DNA of 64,000 nucleotides from Acidobacteriota bacterium (GTDB lineage Bacteria > Acidobacteriota > Vicinamibacteria > Marinacidobacterales > Marinacidobacteraceae), in the NCBI GenBank assembly GCA_022826195.1, contig JAJDVI010000056.1, positions 1-64,000 of the forward strand. The letters run 5' to 3'. Positions 33,429 to 42,009 of this stretch are shown one piece after another. Each line of letters opens with the position of its first letter. Positions within the stretch are counted from its first letter, which is position 1. The notes under the pieces are model-generated. The model did no database searches. It was not told the DNA's origin and worked only from the letters and a program-made list of their open reading frames with translations. Made by a program: the position numbers and the translations under genes.

Positions 33429-34598
33429 GTGTTCGTCGAACGCCGCCGCCCGCTGCGCCGCATCCGGGAGACCTTTGCCGTCCATCGCGGCGTAGCGCTA
33501 CTCGGCCCGCGCCAGTGCGGGAAGACCACCCTGGCGCGAGCCTTCATGGCTGCGGAACCGGACCACACGTACTTCGACCTCGAGCGCGCGGTGGACCGAC
33601 GCAGCCTGGAAGCGCCCGAAGCAACACTCGCGCCCTTGACCGGTCTCGTGGTGATCGACGAGATCCAGCGGATGCCGGACCTGTTCACCACCCTCAGGCC
33701 ACTCATGGACAGGCCCGGATCACGAACGCGCTGGCTGCTGCTCGGAAGCGCCTCGCCCGCTCTCGTCCGTGGCGTGTCGGAAAGCCTGGCCGGCCGGGTC
33801 GGTTTCGTGGACCTCGGCGGTTTCGACCTGGATGACGTCTGCCAGGCGCCGTCCGATTGGCGCGGGTTGTGGCTGCGCGGCGGCCTCCCGCCGAGCTATC
33901 TTGCCCCGGATGATGAGGGCTCCGTACGCTGGCGCGAAAACCAGGTGCGCACCTTCCTGGAACGTGACGTGCCGCAACTCGGCTTCAACATCTCCGCCGT
34001 CGCGCTCCGCCGCTTCTGGGAGATGGTGGCCCACTACCACGGGCAGATCTGGAATGCCGCGGAGTTCGCCCGCTCGATGGGGACCACGGAAGCCACCGTA
34101 CGCCGGTACCTCGATTTGCTCGCGGGCGCCTACATGGTCCGCATCCTGCCGCCGTGGTACGAGAACCTCAAGAAGCGTCAGGTTCGCGCACCCCGGATCT
34201 ACGTGAAGGACTCCGGAATCCTTCATGCGCTCCTTGAGGTGGGGACGGCACGCACCCTGGCGGGACATACGAAACTCGGGGCGTCGTTCGAGGGGTTCGC
34301 GATCGAGCAGGTGCTTTCGTGGCTGGACACCCGCAGCGCCTACTTCTGGCGTTCCCACAGCGGCGCCGAGCTGGACCTGATGGTGGCTCGCGGTGAGCGG
34401 CGCTACGGGTTCGAGTTCAAGTACGCGGACGCGCCGCGATCAACGAAGTCCATGCGCGTGGCGCTGGAGGACCTCCGCCTCGAACATCTCTGGGTGGTCT
34501 ATCCGGGCGACGCTCCCTACGCGCTGGACGAGCGTCTGTCGGTCGTGCCGGTCCATCAGCTCGGAAGACTCCTGAACGGCGATTGGCCGGAGGCATAG
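33429..34598 (+). CDS. AAA ATPase with DUF4143 (ATP-binding protein, AAA_14/DUF4143 family)
   Basis: This 389-residue protein has N-terminal Walker [15 protein letters not shown], Walker [14 protein letters not shown] and sensor-like [14 protein letters not shown]-binding-like middle follows ([24 protein letters not shown]). The C-terminal DUF4143 has a PD-(D/E)XK-like core: [24 protein letters not shown] (cited in parts), i.e. E-x-D...E-x-K. These proteins are widespread, often mobile, and of unknown function, possibly nucleases. GTG start directly after a 19-bp palindrome. The TonB receptor begins 6 bp downstream, an odd partner for this family. Confidence 0.88.
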   Translation: MFVERRRPLRRIRETFAVHRGVALLGPRQCGKTTLARAFMAAEPDHTYFDLERAVDRRSLEAPEATLAPLTGLVVIDEIQRMPDLFTTLRPLMDRPGSRTRWLLLGSASPALVRGVSESLAGRVGFVDLGGFDLDDVCQAPSDWRGLWLRGGLPPSYLAPDDEGSVRWRENQVRTFLERDVPQLGFNISAVALRRFWEMVAHYHGQIWNAAEFARSMGTTEATVRRYLDLLAGAYMVRILPPWYENLKKRQVRAPRIYVKDSGILHALLEVGTARTLAGHTKLGASFEGFAIEQVLSWLDTRSAYFWRSHSGAELDLMVARGERRYGFEFKYADAPRSTKSMRVALEDLRLEHLWVVYPGDAPYALDERLSVVPVHQLGRLLNGDWPEA

Positions 34599-34604
34599 AA
34601 ACCA

Positions 34605-37220
34605 GTGCTCAGACAAATGGCCTGGCGATGGCGAAGCCCCGGCCTCGCGACGCTGCTGGCGCTGCTCCCATCGCTGCTCGCAGCGCAGACCGCCGGGTCC
34701 ATCGAGGGCCGCGTCCTGGATTCGACCGGCAGCGCGCTGCCCGGGGTCACCGTAACGCTGGTCGGCGGCGCGGGAATACCCGGAGGACCGCAGATCACAG
34801 CGGCGAACGGCCGTTTCACCTTCGGCGACGTCCCCGCCGGGGACTACCTGATCGAAGCCGCCCTGTCCGGCTTCGAGACCCGCCGCGAGCCGGTCTCGGT
34901 CGAGGCCGACGCGGTGACGACGCTCGATCTCATCCTCGAACTCAGCCGGGTCATGGAGGCCATCACGGTCGTCGCCGAGGAACCGCGGAGCTTCGCCACC
35001 AACATCGTGGCGGAACCGATGGTCGCCCAGCAGTCGCCGATCACCAGCGTGCTGGCCGTGGTGGACAACCTTCCCGGCGTCTCCATCCAGGAGGGGGATG
35101 CCTACGGCACCGACGACTGGTCCACGAGCATCTCGATGCGCGGTTTTCAGGTCAATCTCGACGAAGCGCAGATCGGCACCACGATCGACGGCATGCCGAA
35201 CGGCACCTCGGACTACTGGAGCGGCTCCAAGGCCAACCGTTTCGTGGATCCGGCGAACATGGGCGGGGTCACCGTTTCCCAGGGGACCGCGGACATCGCC
35301 TCCCGGTCCATCGAGGCGCTCGGCGGCACCCTCGATTTCACCACCGACGAACCGGAGCACGACCGGAAGTTCACCGCGGCCCTGGATCTCGGGTCCGACG
35401 ACGGCCAGCGGTTTTACCTGCGCATGGACACGGGGCACCTGTTCGACCGGGAAATCCGTGCGTGGGTTTCCGCCGTGCGTCAGGAAAGCCGCGACTGGAT
35501 GCAGGGTTTCGCCCGCAGCGAGCGGGATCACCTCGCCGGAAAGATACGGGCCACGGCCGGCCGGCTCGACCTCTCGGCGTACGTCTCGTACGACGACACC
35601 GACAACGCCTCCTACCAGAGGCTCACTTCCGAGGCCGAGTACCGCAGCGATCCCCGCTGGGACCGCCTGATCGACACCTGGACCGGCACGCCGTGGATCA
35701 ACCAGTTGTTCCGCCTCGGCTGGGCCATTCCGCGCCAGAACACCTTCGGCTACCTGAAGGCCGACTTCGCGGCCACCGACGTCCTCTCGATCACCGGCGG
35801 CGCCTACTACCACCGGCAGTGGGGCCGCGGCGACTGGCTACCCCCGTACCTGGTGGACGTAACCGCGGACGGCGGCGGCCCGGAGTCCGAACTGGCGTCC
35901 GGATTCACCGCCCGCGGCGGCGCCCCGCTCGGCCAGGTGCAATTCGTGGACCCCGGTGGAGCTCCGCTGACGCCCCGGGCCGGATGCGTTTCCTCGCTCC
36001 AGTTCCCCTACGGCGGCGCCGGTCCCGAGTTCGACCCGGCGTGCCATCCGGCGGACGCCATCCCGGTGCAGTCCTACCGCCACAGCCACTACGGGAAGGA
36101 CCGGGTCGGCCTCACCCTCGACGGGGACTGGTTCGGGGAGCTCGCTGTCGGCGGCAACCGGCTCCGCGCCGGGCTCTGGGCCGAGGACGGCCGGCGCGAT
36201 CTCGGCCGGGACTGGCACAAGGTCCAGGACGTCCGCGTCTCGCATCGCTACGACGACACCCCCTACTGGCGCCAGTACGACTGGGAGTTCCCGCAGTCGA
36301 TCATCAAGTGGTACGTCGAGGACACGCTCTTCGCCGGTCCGCTGGCGATCAACGCGGGCGTCCGGCAGTACCTCGTGGAGGTGGGCCGGAAGGACCACTT
36401 CGGGGAGTCGTCGGAGCTGTCCGTCTCTTCCGATTCGGATCTGCTCCTCTCCGGAGGGCTCACCTATACGAGCCCGATCGATGGCTTCGAGCTCTTCGCG
36501 GGCTACGCGCAGAACTTCAAGTCGCTTTCGGACCGGCTCCTCGAAGTGCCGGGCCGAAGTCTCGAAGGACTCGAGCCCGAGACGGCTGACAATCTGGACG
36601 TCGGGTTCCGTTACAGCGGAGATCGGCTCGCAGCCACCGCCACCTACTACCGGATCGATTTCCAGAACCGGATCTTCTTCCTCTCGCCGCAGACGGCAGC
36701 CGGACCGAACTACCTGATCGCCGGAGGGGGCTCCTACTTCAACGCGGGCGGCATCGACTCCCGGGGCGTGGAACTCTCGGCGACCCTCCGGGTCACCGAG
36801 TCCACCTCGCTCTACAGCGCCTGGACCCGGAACGATGCGACCTACGTCGGCACCGACGATCCGCTGGTCTCGGCCGCGCAGGGTATCCGGCCGGGGAGTC
36901 AGGTCGTCGGGGTTCCGCGCACCCTGGTGGTGTTCTCCGCCGATCACAGCGGGGAGCCGGTCGCCGCCGGCATCTCCGCGAAGTACACGGGGGCGCGGGG
37001 CGTCACCCTGGACGGCTCGTGGAGCGCGGACCCCTACTGGCTGGTGGACGCCTACTTCCGCTGGTCGGCGGGGCGGATCAGCCCCAGACTCCAGGGCCTC
37101 GAAGTGGCGCTCATCGGCAACAACCTGCTGGACCGTCCCTACCTCGCCACCATCAGCGGCCAGGGCGCCTTCCTCGGCGCGCCGCGCATCGTGTCGCTGA
37201 ACGTCACGGCGTCGTTCTGA
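34605..37220 (+). CDS. TonB-dependent receptor with N-terminal carboxypeptidase-regulatory-like domain
   Basis: This 871-residue outer-membrane protein has a signal peptide (LATLLALLPSLLAAQ) and then a CarboxypepD_reg beta-sandwich (GSIEGRVLDSTGSALPGVTVTLVG). The plug (VLAVVDNLPGVSIQEGDAYG, ISMRGFQVNLDEAQIGTTIDGMP) and a long beta-barrel follow, ending in Phe as expected for barrel assembly. The domain arrangement is the common type in Acidobacteriota and Bacteroidota and imports large or scarce substrates with TonB energy. No SusD-like partner or TonB gene is adjacent. GTG start at 34605 or ATG at 34617 are both possible. Confidence 0.9.
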   Translation: MLRQMAWRWRSPGLATLLALLPSLLAAQTAGSIEGRVLDSTGSALPGVTVTLVGGAGIPGGPQITAANGRFTFGDVPAGDYLIEAALSGFETRREPVSVEADAVTTLDLILELSRVMEAITVVAEEPRSFATNIVAEPMVAQQSPITSVLAVVDNLPGVSIQEGDAYGTDDWSTSISMRGFQVNLDEAQIGTTIDGMPNGTSDYWSGSKANRFVDPANMGGVTVSQGTADIASRSIEALGGTLDFTTDEPEHDRKFTAALDLGSDDGQRFYLRMDTGHLFDREIRAWVSAVRQESRDWMQGFARSERDHLAGKIRATAGRLDLSAYVSYDDTDNASYQRLTSEAEYRSDPRWDRLIDTWTGTPWINQLFRLGWAIPRQNTFGYLKADFAATDVLSITGGAYYHRQWGRGDWLPPYLVDVTADGGGPESELASGFTARGGAPLGQVQFVDPGGAPLTPRAGCVSSLQFPYGGAGPEFDPACHPADAIPVQSYRHSHYGKDRVGLTLDGDWFGELAVGGNRLRAGLWAEDGRRDLGRDWHKVQDVRVSHRYDDTPYWRQYDWEFPQSIIKWYVEDTLFAGPLAINAGVRQYLVEVGRKDHFGESSELSVSSDSDLLLSGGLTYTSPIDGFELFAGYAQNFKSLSDRLLEVPGRSLEGLEPETADNLDVGFRYSGDRLAATATYYRIDFQNRIFFLSPQTAAGPNYLIAGGGSYFNAGGIDSRGVELSATLRVTESTSLYSAWTRNDATYVGTDDPLVSAAQGIRPGSQVVGVPRTLVVFSADHSGEPVAAGISAKYTGARGVTLDGSWSADPYWLVDAYFRWSAGRISPRLQGLEVALIGNNLLDRPYLATISGQGAFLGAPRIVSLNVTASF

Positions 37221-37259
37221 GCGCCGCGGACGATATCGAAGAAACCGCCGACGGCCGAC

Positions 37260-38366
37260 TCAGGCCGGCGTCGCAGCCAGTTGGCCGCAGGCGGCCAGGA
37301 CGTCCCGGCCGCGGCTGCGGCGGAGGGTGGCGACGAACCCCGCGGCCGAGACCTTCCCCAGGAAGCGCTCGGCGTCGTCCTCGGTTCCCGGGCGGTGGGG
37401 CGGGCCGGGAGCCGGGTCCTCCCAGGGGTTGAAGGCGATGAGGTTGACGTGGGGACGGATCCCGGACGCGGTCAGGCGGCGCAGTTGCCGCAGGAGTTCG
37501 CGGGCGTCCTGCGGACGGTCGTTCTCGCCGCCGAGGAGGACGTACTCGATCGTGATGCGGCGGTTGGAGGACGGCAGATTCTTCAGCGCCTCGAAGATCT
37601 CCGGCATGCGGTGGCGGCGGCCGATGGGCATGAAGCGGCCGCGGGTCTCGTCGTCGCCGGCGTGGAGGCTGATCGCGATGCCCACCTGGGGCGCCGTGGC
37701 GCCCAGCCGGCCGATCTCCTCCGGCAGGCCCACCGTGGACACCGTGATCCGGCGCGGCGGGATGCCGAAGCCCTCGGGGTCGGTCAGGAGGGCGAGCGAA
37801 GCGGTCACTCCGTCGGTGTTGAGCAGGGGTTCGCCCATTCCCATGTAGACGACGTTCCGCCTTCCGCGGGCGGCCTCCGGGGCGGCGCGTTCCGCGAGGA
37901 GTACCTGGGCGGCGATCTCGCCGGGGGTGAGATTCCGGCGGAACGGGATGGCGCCCGAGCGGCAGAAGGTGCACGCCAGCGGGCAGCCGACCTGGGTGGA
38001 CACGCAGACCGTCAGGTCGGACGCGTCGCCCTCCGCGCCCTGGGCTCTTCCCGACTTGCCCCCCGCCGCGTCCCGCCGGCTGCCGATCGCCACGGTCTCG
38101 ACCAGCAGGCCGTCTTCGAGTTCGATCAGCAGCTTGACGGCGCCGTCGCCGGACTGCGACGACTCCACGATCCGGGGGTGCGCGATCCGGAAGCGGGAGG
38201 CGAGGTCGTCCCGCAGGGCTGCGGAGAAGTCGGTCATCCCCGAGAAGTCGGTCTGGCCGTGCCGGTAGAGGTGACGGAAGAGCTGGCGGCCCCGGTAGGG
38301 AGGGAGGCCGAGGTTCTCGGCAAGGGCGAGCAGCTCTGCGCGGGAGAGGCCGTAGAGGTTCTGCAC
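37260..38366 (-). CDS. rlmN: Dual-specificity RNA methyltransferase RlmN
   Basis: Radical-SAM enzyme that methylates C2 of A2503 in 23S rRNA and A37 in some tRNAs. The cluster motif is GCPLACTFCRSG (CxxxCxxC). Also visible: NLYGLSRAELLALAENLGL at the N-terminus, VVYMGMGEPLLNTDGV, RRITVSTVGLPEEIGRLG, AISLHAGDDETRGRFMPI and HVNLIAFNPWEDP. The conserved second Cys that carries the methyl group is in DVLAACGQLA near the end. I start at GTG 38366, which aligns with family N-termini; an ATG at 38414 would add 16 residues. 368 residues is normal. Confidence 0.93.
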   Translation of the reverse strand: MQNLYGLSRAELLALAENLGLPPYRGRQLFRHLYRHGQTDFSGMTDFSAALRDDLASRFRIAHPRIVESSQSGDGAVKLLIELEDGLLVETVAIGSRRDAAGGKSGRAQGAEGDASDLTVCVSTQVGCPLACTFCRSGAIPFRRNLTPGEIAAQVLLAERAAPEAARGRRNVVYMGMGEPLLNTDGVTASLALLTDPEGFGIPPRRITVSTVGLPEEIGRLGATAPQVGIAISLHAGDDETRGRFMPIGRRHRMPEIFEALKNLPSSNRRITIEYVLLGGENDRPQDARELLRQLRRLTASGIRPHVNLIAFNPWEDPAPGPPHRPGTEDDAERFLGKVSAAGFVATLRRSRGRDVLAACGQLAATPA

Positions 38367-38425
38367 TGGGGGATCACGATAACGTCCGGGCGGCAATGCG
38401 CGTTGTGGTGGCATGCGGCCAGCGC

Positions 38426-38680
38426 GTGCCGGCTGAAGCCGGCGATCCAAGCCGTATGCGCGGTGAGGGCACGTGGGGTTACGCCGTGCGCGGCGCGGAG
38501 CGCCGCGGTGCCGGTCTGGAGACCGGCGTTCCAAGCCGTACGCGCGGTGAGGGCACGTGGGGTTACGCCGTGCGCGGCGCGGAGCGCCGCGGTGCCGGTC
38601 TGGAGACCGGCGTTCCAAGCCGTACACGCGGTGGGGACACGTGGGGTTACGCCGTGCCGGTCTGAAGACCGGCGCTCCCG
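38426..38680. repeat. 84-bp tandem array of the double-hairpin repeat
   Basis: Units of 84 bp start at 38451, 38535 and 38619, with partial copies at both ends. Each unit contains GCCGGTCT-GG-AGACCGGC and CGGCGC-GGA-GCGCCG stems, in opposite orientation to the 33-kb copies. Relative to those, the second stem has exchanged a T-A pair for a C-G pair, and the left-most copy has GCCGGCT/AGCCGGC, so pairing is conserved while sequence drifts. It lies just upstream of rlmN. Confidence 0.75.
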
Positions 38681-38720
38681 GCTGTCGCGTCATCGCGGGA
38701 GGTTGAGAAAATGCAGTTTC

Positions 38721-38759
38721 GCTCCGCGGGGCGGAGCGAGGCGCCACAACGGGTTGTGG
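38721..38759. other. Two further stem-loops upstream of the YycJ-type gene
   Basis: GCTCCGC-GGG-GCGGAGC (38721-38737) and CCACAAC-GG-GTTGTGG (38744-38759) follow one another. No U-tract follows, so they are not classical terminators. Function unknown. Confidence 0.4.
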
Positions 38760-38770
38760 TCAGCCGCGTA

Positions 38771-38796
38771 CCGAACCCCAATATGTTGGGGTTCGG
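38771..38796. promoter_or_regulatory. Palindrome immediately upstream of the -35 box (candidate operator)
   Basis: Perfect 11-base arms CCGAACCCCAA and TTGGGGTTCGG with a TATG loop, four bases before the TTGACC box at 38800. Such placement suits an activator or repressor site for the YycJ-purine run, though an RNA hairpin is also possible. Confidence 0.45.
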
Positions 38797-38799
38797 GCG

Positions 38800-38829
38800 T
38801 TGACCCGCAGTGCGGGCGGATGCTACGCT
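38800..38829 (+). promoter_or_regulatory. Probable promoter for the YycJ-like/purB operon
   Basis: TTGACC (38800-38805) and TACGCT (38824-38829) with an 18-bp spacer, 53 bp before the ATG at 38882. Confidence 0.45.
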
Positions 38830-38881
38830 CGGGCCTTCCCTTCCACGGTGGCCACCACCCTCTTCCGACCCGGTTTTTGTC

Positions 38882-39754
38882 ATGGAAATCAGCCTGCGCG
38901 TCCTTGGTTCCGGTAGTTCCGGGAATGCGGCGCTGGTCTCCGGAGGGCCCACCACCCTGCTCGTGGAAGCGGGGCTTTCCTGCCGCGCGCTGGAGAAACG
39001 GATCGCGGAGGCCGGACGCACGCCGTCCGACATCGCCGCGGTGCTCGTCTCGCACGAGCACGGGGACCACTGCCGGAGCGCCACCACCTTCGCGTTGCGC
39101 CACGGGATCCCCGTCGCCTGCACCGAGGGCACCTGGAACTGCCTGATCTCGCGGAACGGGGCCGAGACGCCCGACTGGCTTCCCCTCGCGCCGCGGGAGA
39201 GCCGCCGCATCGGAACGATCACCGCAACCCCGTTCCGGACGCCGCACGACGCGGTGGATCCCATCGGCTTCCGGTTCGAACGCGGCGGCGCCGTCCTCGT
39301 CCACGCGACCGATTTCGGCCACCTCTCCGAGGAGATGGAGGATGCGATCGAGGGCGCCTCGGTGCTGCTGATCGAGTCCAACTACGACGAACAGCAGCTC
39401 TTCGAAAGCCGCTATCCGTTCGCCATCCGGCAACGGATCGCCTCCACCCGGGGCCACCTCTCGAACGGCGCGCTCGCCATGTATCTCCGCCGGCGGCTTC
39501 CCCCCTCGGTGAACACGGTGGTGCTCGCCCACCTCTCGGAGAACACCAACACTCCCGAACTCGCACTGCGGACGGCCCGCGCGGCCCTCGACGCCGGCGG
39601 ACGGCGCGGGGTGCGGCTGCTGGTCGCCCGGCGTCACGACCTGACGGAGGAACTCTGGACCCGGCCGGCGCGCACCGCTCCGAAGGCCCCGGCGATGCCC
39701 CGGGTCAACCGGTTCCTGAACCCGGTACCGCTGCGAGCGCCCACGCTGTTCTGA
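38882..39754 (+). CDS. MBL-fold metallo-hydrolase, YycJ/WalJ type
   Basis: This 290-residue metallo-beta-lactamase-fold protein begins LRVLGSGSSGNAALVSGG. The metal motif is VLVSHEHGDHCRSA (HxHxDH), and LVHATDFGHLSEEM, IESNYDEQQL and STRGHLSNGALAMYL hold further ligands. This matches YycJ-like exonuclease/hydrolase proteins that are often grouped with DNA-repair nucleases. The ATG at 38882 opens the domain directly. purB starts 4 bp after the stop, so it leads the purine run. Confidence 0.88.
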   Translation: MEISLRVLGSGSSGNAALVSGGPTTLLVEAGLSCRALEKRIAEAGRTPSDIAAVLVSHEHGDHCRSATTFALRHGIPVACTEGTWNCLISRNGAETPDWLPLAPRESRRIGTITATPFRTPHDAVDPIGFRFERGGAVLVHATDFGHLSEEMEDAIEGASVLLIESNYDEQQLFESRYPFAIRQRIASTRGHLSNGALAMYLRRRLPPSVNTVVLAHLSENTNTPELALRTARAALDAGGRRGVRLLVARRHDLTEELWTRPARTAPKAPAMPRVNRFLNPVPLRAPTLF

Positions 39755-39758
39755 TTCG

Positions 39759-41066
39759 GTGCTCACCGATCGCTACGTCCGCCCCGAGATGGGGGCGATC
39801 TGGACCGACGAGGCCCTCTTCGCCTCCTGGATGGAGGTGGAGGTTGCCGCCGCCGAGGCGATGGCGGCCGAGGGGATCGTCCCGGCCGACGCCGCAGCCG
39901 CGATTCGAGAGCGGGCCGGCTTCGACATTGCCCGCATCCACGAGATCGAGAAAACCGTCCAGCACGACGTGGTGGCCTTCACCCAGTCCATGGCGGAACA
40001 CGTGGGGGCCGAGGGACGCTGGATCCACTTCGGCCTCACCAGTTCCGACGTGGTGGACACCGCGCTCGCCACCCGCCTCGTCCGTTCGGCGGACCTGATC
40101 CTGAACCGGGTCGAGGGAATCCGCCAAGTTCTGAAGCGCCGGGCCGACGAACACCGCCGGACCGTCATGGTCGGCCGCACCCACGGGGTGCACGCCGAGC
40201 CGATGACCTTCGGCATGAAGCTCGCCCTCTGGTGGGCGGAGATGGGGCGCAACCACCGCCGCCTCAGCGCCGCCCGGGAAGCCGTCCGGGTGGGCAAGCT
40301 CAGCGGCGCCGTCGGTACCTTCGCCCACCTGCCCCCGAGCGTCGAGAAACGGGTCTGCGACGCGCTGGGCCTGCGGCCCGCCGCGATCTCCACCCAGGTG
40401 GTCCAGCGCGACCGGCACGCCGAGCTGGCGGCGGCGCTCGCCATCCTCGCCGGCACCCTCGAAAAGATCGCCACCGAGATCCGGAACCTGCAGCGCACCG
40501 AGATCCGCGAACTGGAGGAGCCCTTCGGCCGGGGCCAGAAGGGCTCCTCGGCGATGCCCCACAAGCGGAACCCGGTGGGCTGCGAGCAGGTGTGCGGCCT
40601 CGCCCGGATCATCCGCGCCAACACGATCCCTGCGATCGAGAACATCGCGCTCTGGAACGAACGGGACATCTCCCACTCGTCCGCAGAGCGGATGGCGATC
40701 CCGCAGAGCTTCCTGCTCGCCGACCACATCCTGCTCCGCATGACCCGGATCCTCGACGGCCTGGTGGTGCGCGCCGACTCCATGCTCGCGAACCTGAACC
40801 GGATGAACGGCATGGTGTTCAGCGGCCAGGTGCTCCTCGACCTCGCCGCCCAGGGGATCTCGCGCGAGGACGCCTACAAGATGGTGCAGGGCGCCGCCAT
40901 GCGACTCTGGGAGCACGGCGGCACGCTCCGGGAGCGGCTCGACGAGGACGAGGGGATCACCTCCCGCCTGAGCCGCGCGGAGCTCGACGCCGCGTTCGAT
41001 CTCGACGTCCAGCTCCGCCACCTCGACGGGGTCTTCGAGCGGGTCTTCCAGGAGGACCACGCATGA
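39759..41066 (+). CDS. purB: Adenylosuccinate lyase
   Basis: Cleaves SAICAR to AICAR and adenylosuccinate to AMP. 435 residues. Motifs: TSSDVVDTALATRL, GRTHGVHAEPMTFGMKLALW (catalytic His region) and the superfamily signature GSSAMPHKRNPVGCEQ with the catalytic Ser. WNERDISHSSAERM is also characteristic. GTG start. Overlaps purS by ATGA, so translation is coupled. Confidence 0.97.
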   Translation: MLTDRYVRPEMGAIWTDEALFASWMEVEVAAAEAMAAEGIVPADAAAAIRERAGFDIARIHEIEKTVQHDVVAFTQSMAEHVGAEGRWIHFGLTSSDVVDTALATRLVRSADLILNRVEGIRQVLKRRADEHRRTVMVGRTHGVHAEPMTFGMKLALWWAEMGRNHRRLSAAREAVRVGKLSGAVGTFAHLPPSVEKRVCDALGLRPAAISTQVVQRDRHAELAAALAILAGTLEKIATEIRNLQRTEIRELEEPFGRGQKGSSAMPHKRNPVGCEQVCGLARIIRANTIPAIENIALWNERDISHSSAERMAIPQSFLLADHILLRMTRILDGLVVRADSMLANLNRMNGMVFSGQVLLDLAAQGISREDAYKMVQGAAMRLWEHGGTLRERLDEDEGITSRLSRAELDAAFDLDVQLRHLDGVFERVFQEDHA

Positions 41067-41314
41067 AGTTCCGGGTCCGCGTGCTCGTCCGCCTGCGTCC
41101 CTCGGTCTACGACCCGCAGGGGGAGGCCATCCGGAAGGCGATCGCAGCCGACCCGCGCCTGAGCGCCGAATCCGTCCGGCAGGGAAAGATGTTCGACCTC
41201 GAGGTGAAGGCCGGTTCGCCCAGCGAGGCGAAGGCGCGCGCCGAGGAGATCGCCTCCCGGGTGCTCGCCAACCCGGTGCTCGAGGACTTCAGCGTCCAGG
41301 TCCTGCTCGACTGA
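41063..41314 (+). CDS. purS: Phosphoribosylformylglycinamidine synthase subunit PurS
   Basis: The 83-residue PurS bridges PurQ and PurL in the three-part FGAM synthase and is thought to help ammonia transfer. Typical features are [30 protein letters not shown] and a final [14 protein letters not shown]. It overlaps purB upstream and purQ downstream (TGATG). Confidence 0.96.
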   Translation: MKFRVRVLVRLRPSVYDPQGEAIRKAIAADPRLSAESVRQGKMFDLEVKAGSPSEAKARAEEIASRVLANPVLEDFSVQVLLD

Positions 41315-42009
41315 TGGCCCGCTTCGCCGTCCTCGTCTTCCCGGGGACGAACTGCGAGGGCGACGTGCTCCACGCCATCGAGGCGGTGACCGGCCAGCCG
41401 GCCGAACTCGTCTGGCACAAGGAGGGCTCGCTCGACGGGTTCGACGCCGCCGTGGTGCCGGGCGGTTTCGCGCACGGCGACTACCTGCGGGCCGGCGGCC
41501 TCGCCCGCTTCTCGCCGGTGATGGAGCCGCTCATCCAAATGGCGGAGAGCGGCCGGGCGGTGGTCGGGATCTGCAACGGCTTCCAGATCCTCCAGGAAGC
41601 CGGCCTCCTCCCCGGGGCCATGCTGCGGAACGAGTCGCTGTCCTACGTGTGCCGCGACGTCCGGCTGCGCGTCGAGGCGAACTCGTCTCCCCTGACCTGC
41701 GGGCTCGCACCGGGCGCCACGCTCCGGATGCCGGTGGGCCATGCCGAGGGGAACTTCCGGGCCGACGACGATGTCCTCGAAGCGCTCGAGGCGGACGAGC
41801 AGGTGATCTTCCGCTACTGCGACGACGGCGGCGAAGCCAGCGACGCGGCCAATCCCAACGGTTCCCGGAACAACATCGCCGGGGTGCGGAACGCCCGGGG
41901 CAACGTCGCCGCCCTCATGCCCCACCCCGACCGGGCCTACGAGGAGGCGCTCGGCGGCGTGGACGGCTGCCGCCTCTTCGAGAGCCTCCACCGGTTCACG
42001 GAGTCGTGA
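41314..42009 (+). CDS. purQ: Phosphoribosylformylglycinamidine synthase subunit PurQ (glutaminase)
   Basis: This 231-residue class I glutamine amidotransferase releases ammonia for FGAM synthesis. Nucleophile Cys87 is in [29 protein letters not shown] and [20 protein letters not shown] are family blocks, and the catalytic His-x-Glu pair is in [13 protein letters not shown]. Its stop overlaps the GTG start of purL. Confidence 0.97.
   Translation: MARFAVLVFPGTNCEGDVLHAIEAVTGQPAELVWHKEGSLDGFDAAVVPGGFAHGDYLRAGGLARFSPVMEPLIQMAESGRAVVGICNGFQILQEAGLLPGAMLRNESLSYVCRDVRLRVEANSSPLTCGLAPGATLRMPVGHAEGNFRADDDVLEALEADEQVIFRYCDDGGEASDAANPNGSRNNIAGVRNARGNVAALMPHPDRAYEEALGGVDGCRLFESLHRFTES

Noticed and set aside
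38426-38680. Possible CRISPR array
   Set aside because: Units are 84-bp head-to-tail copies with no variable spacers, and there are no cas genes.
37281-38880. Long plus-strand frame opposite rlmN and running into the YycJ gene
   Set aside because: Antisense to a certain radical-SAM gene; the YycJ domain begins at 38882 in a different, well-supported frame.
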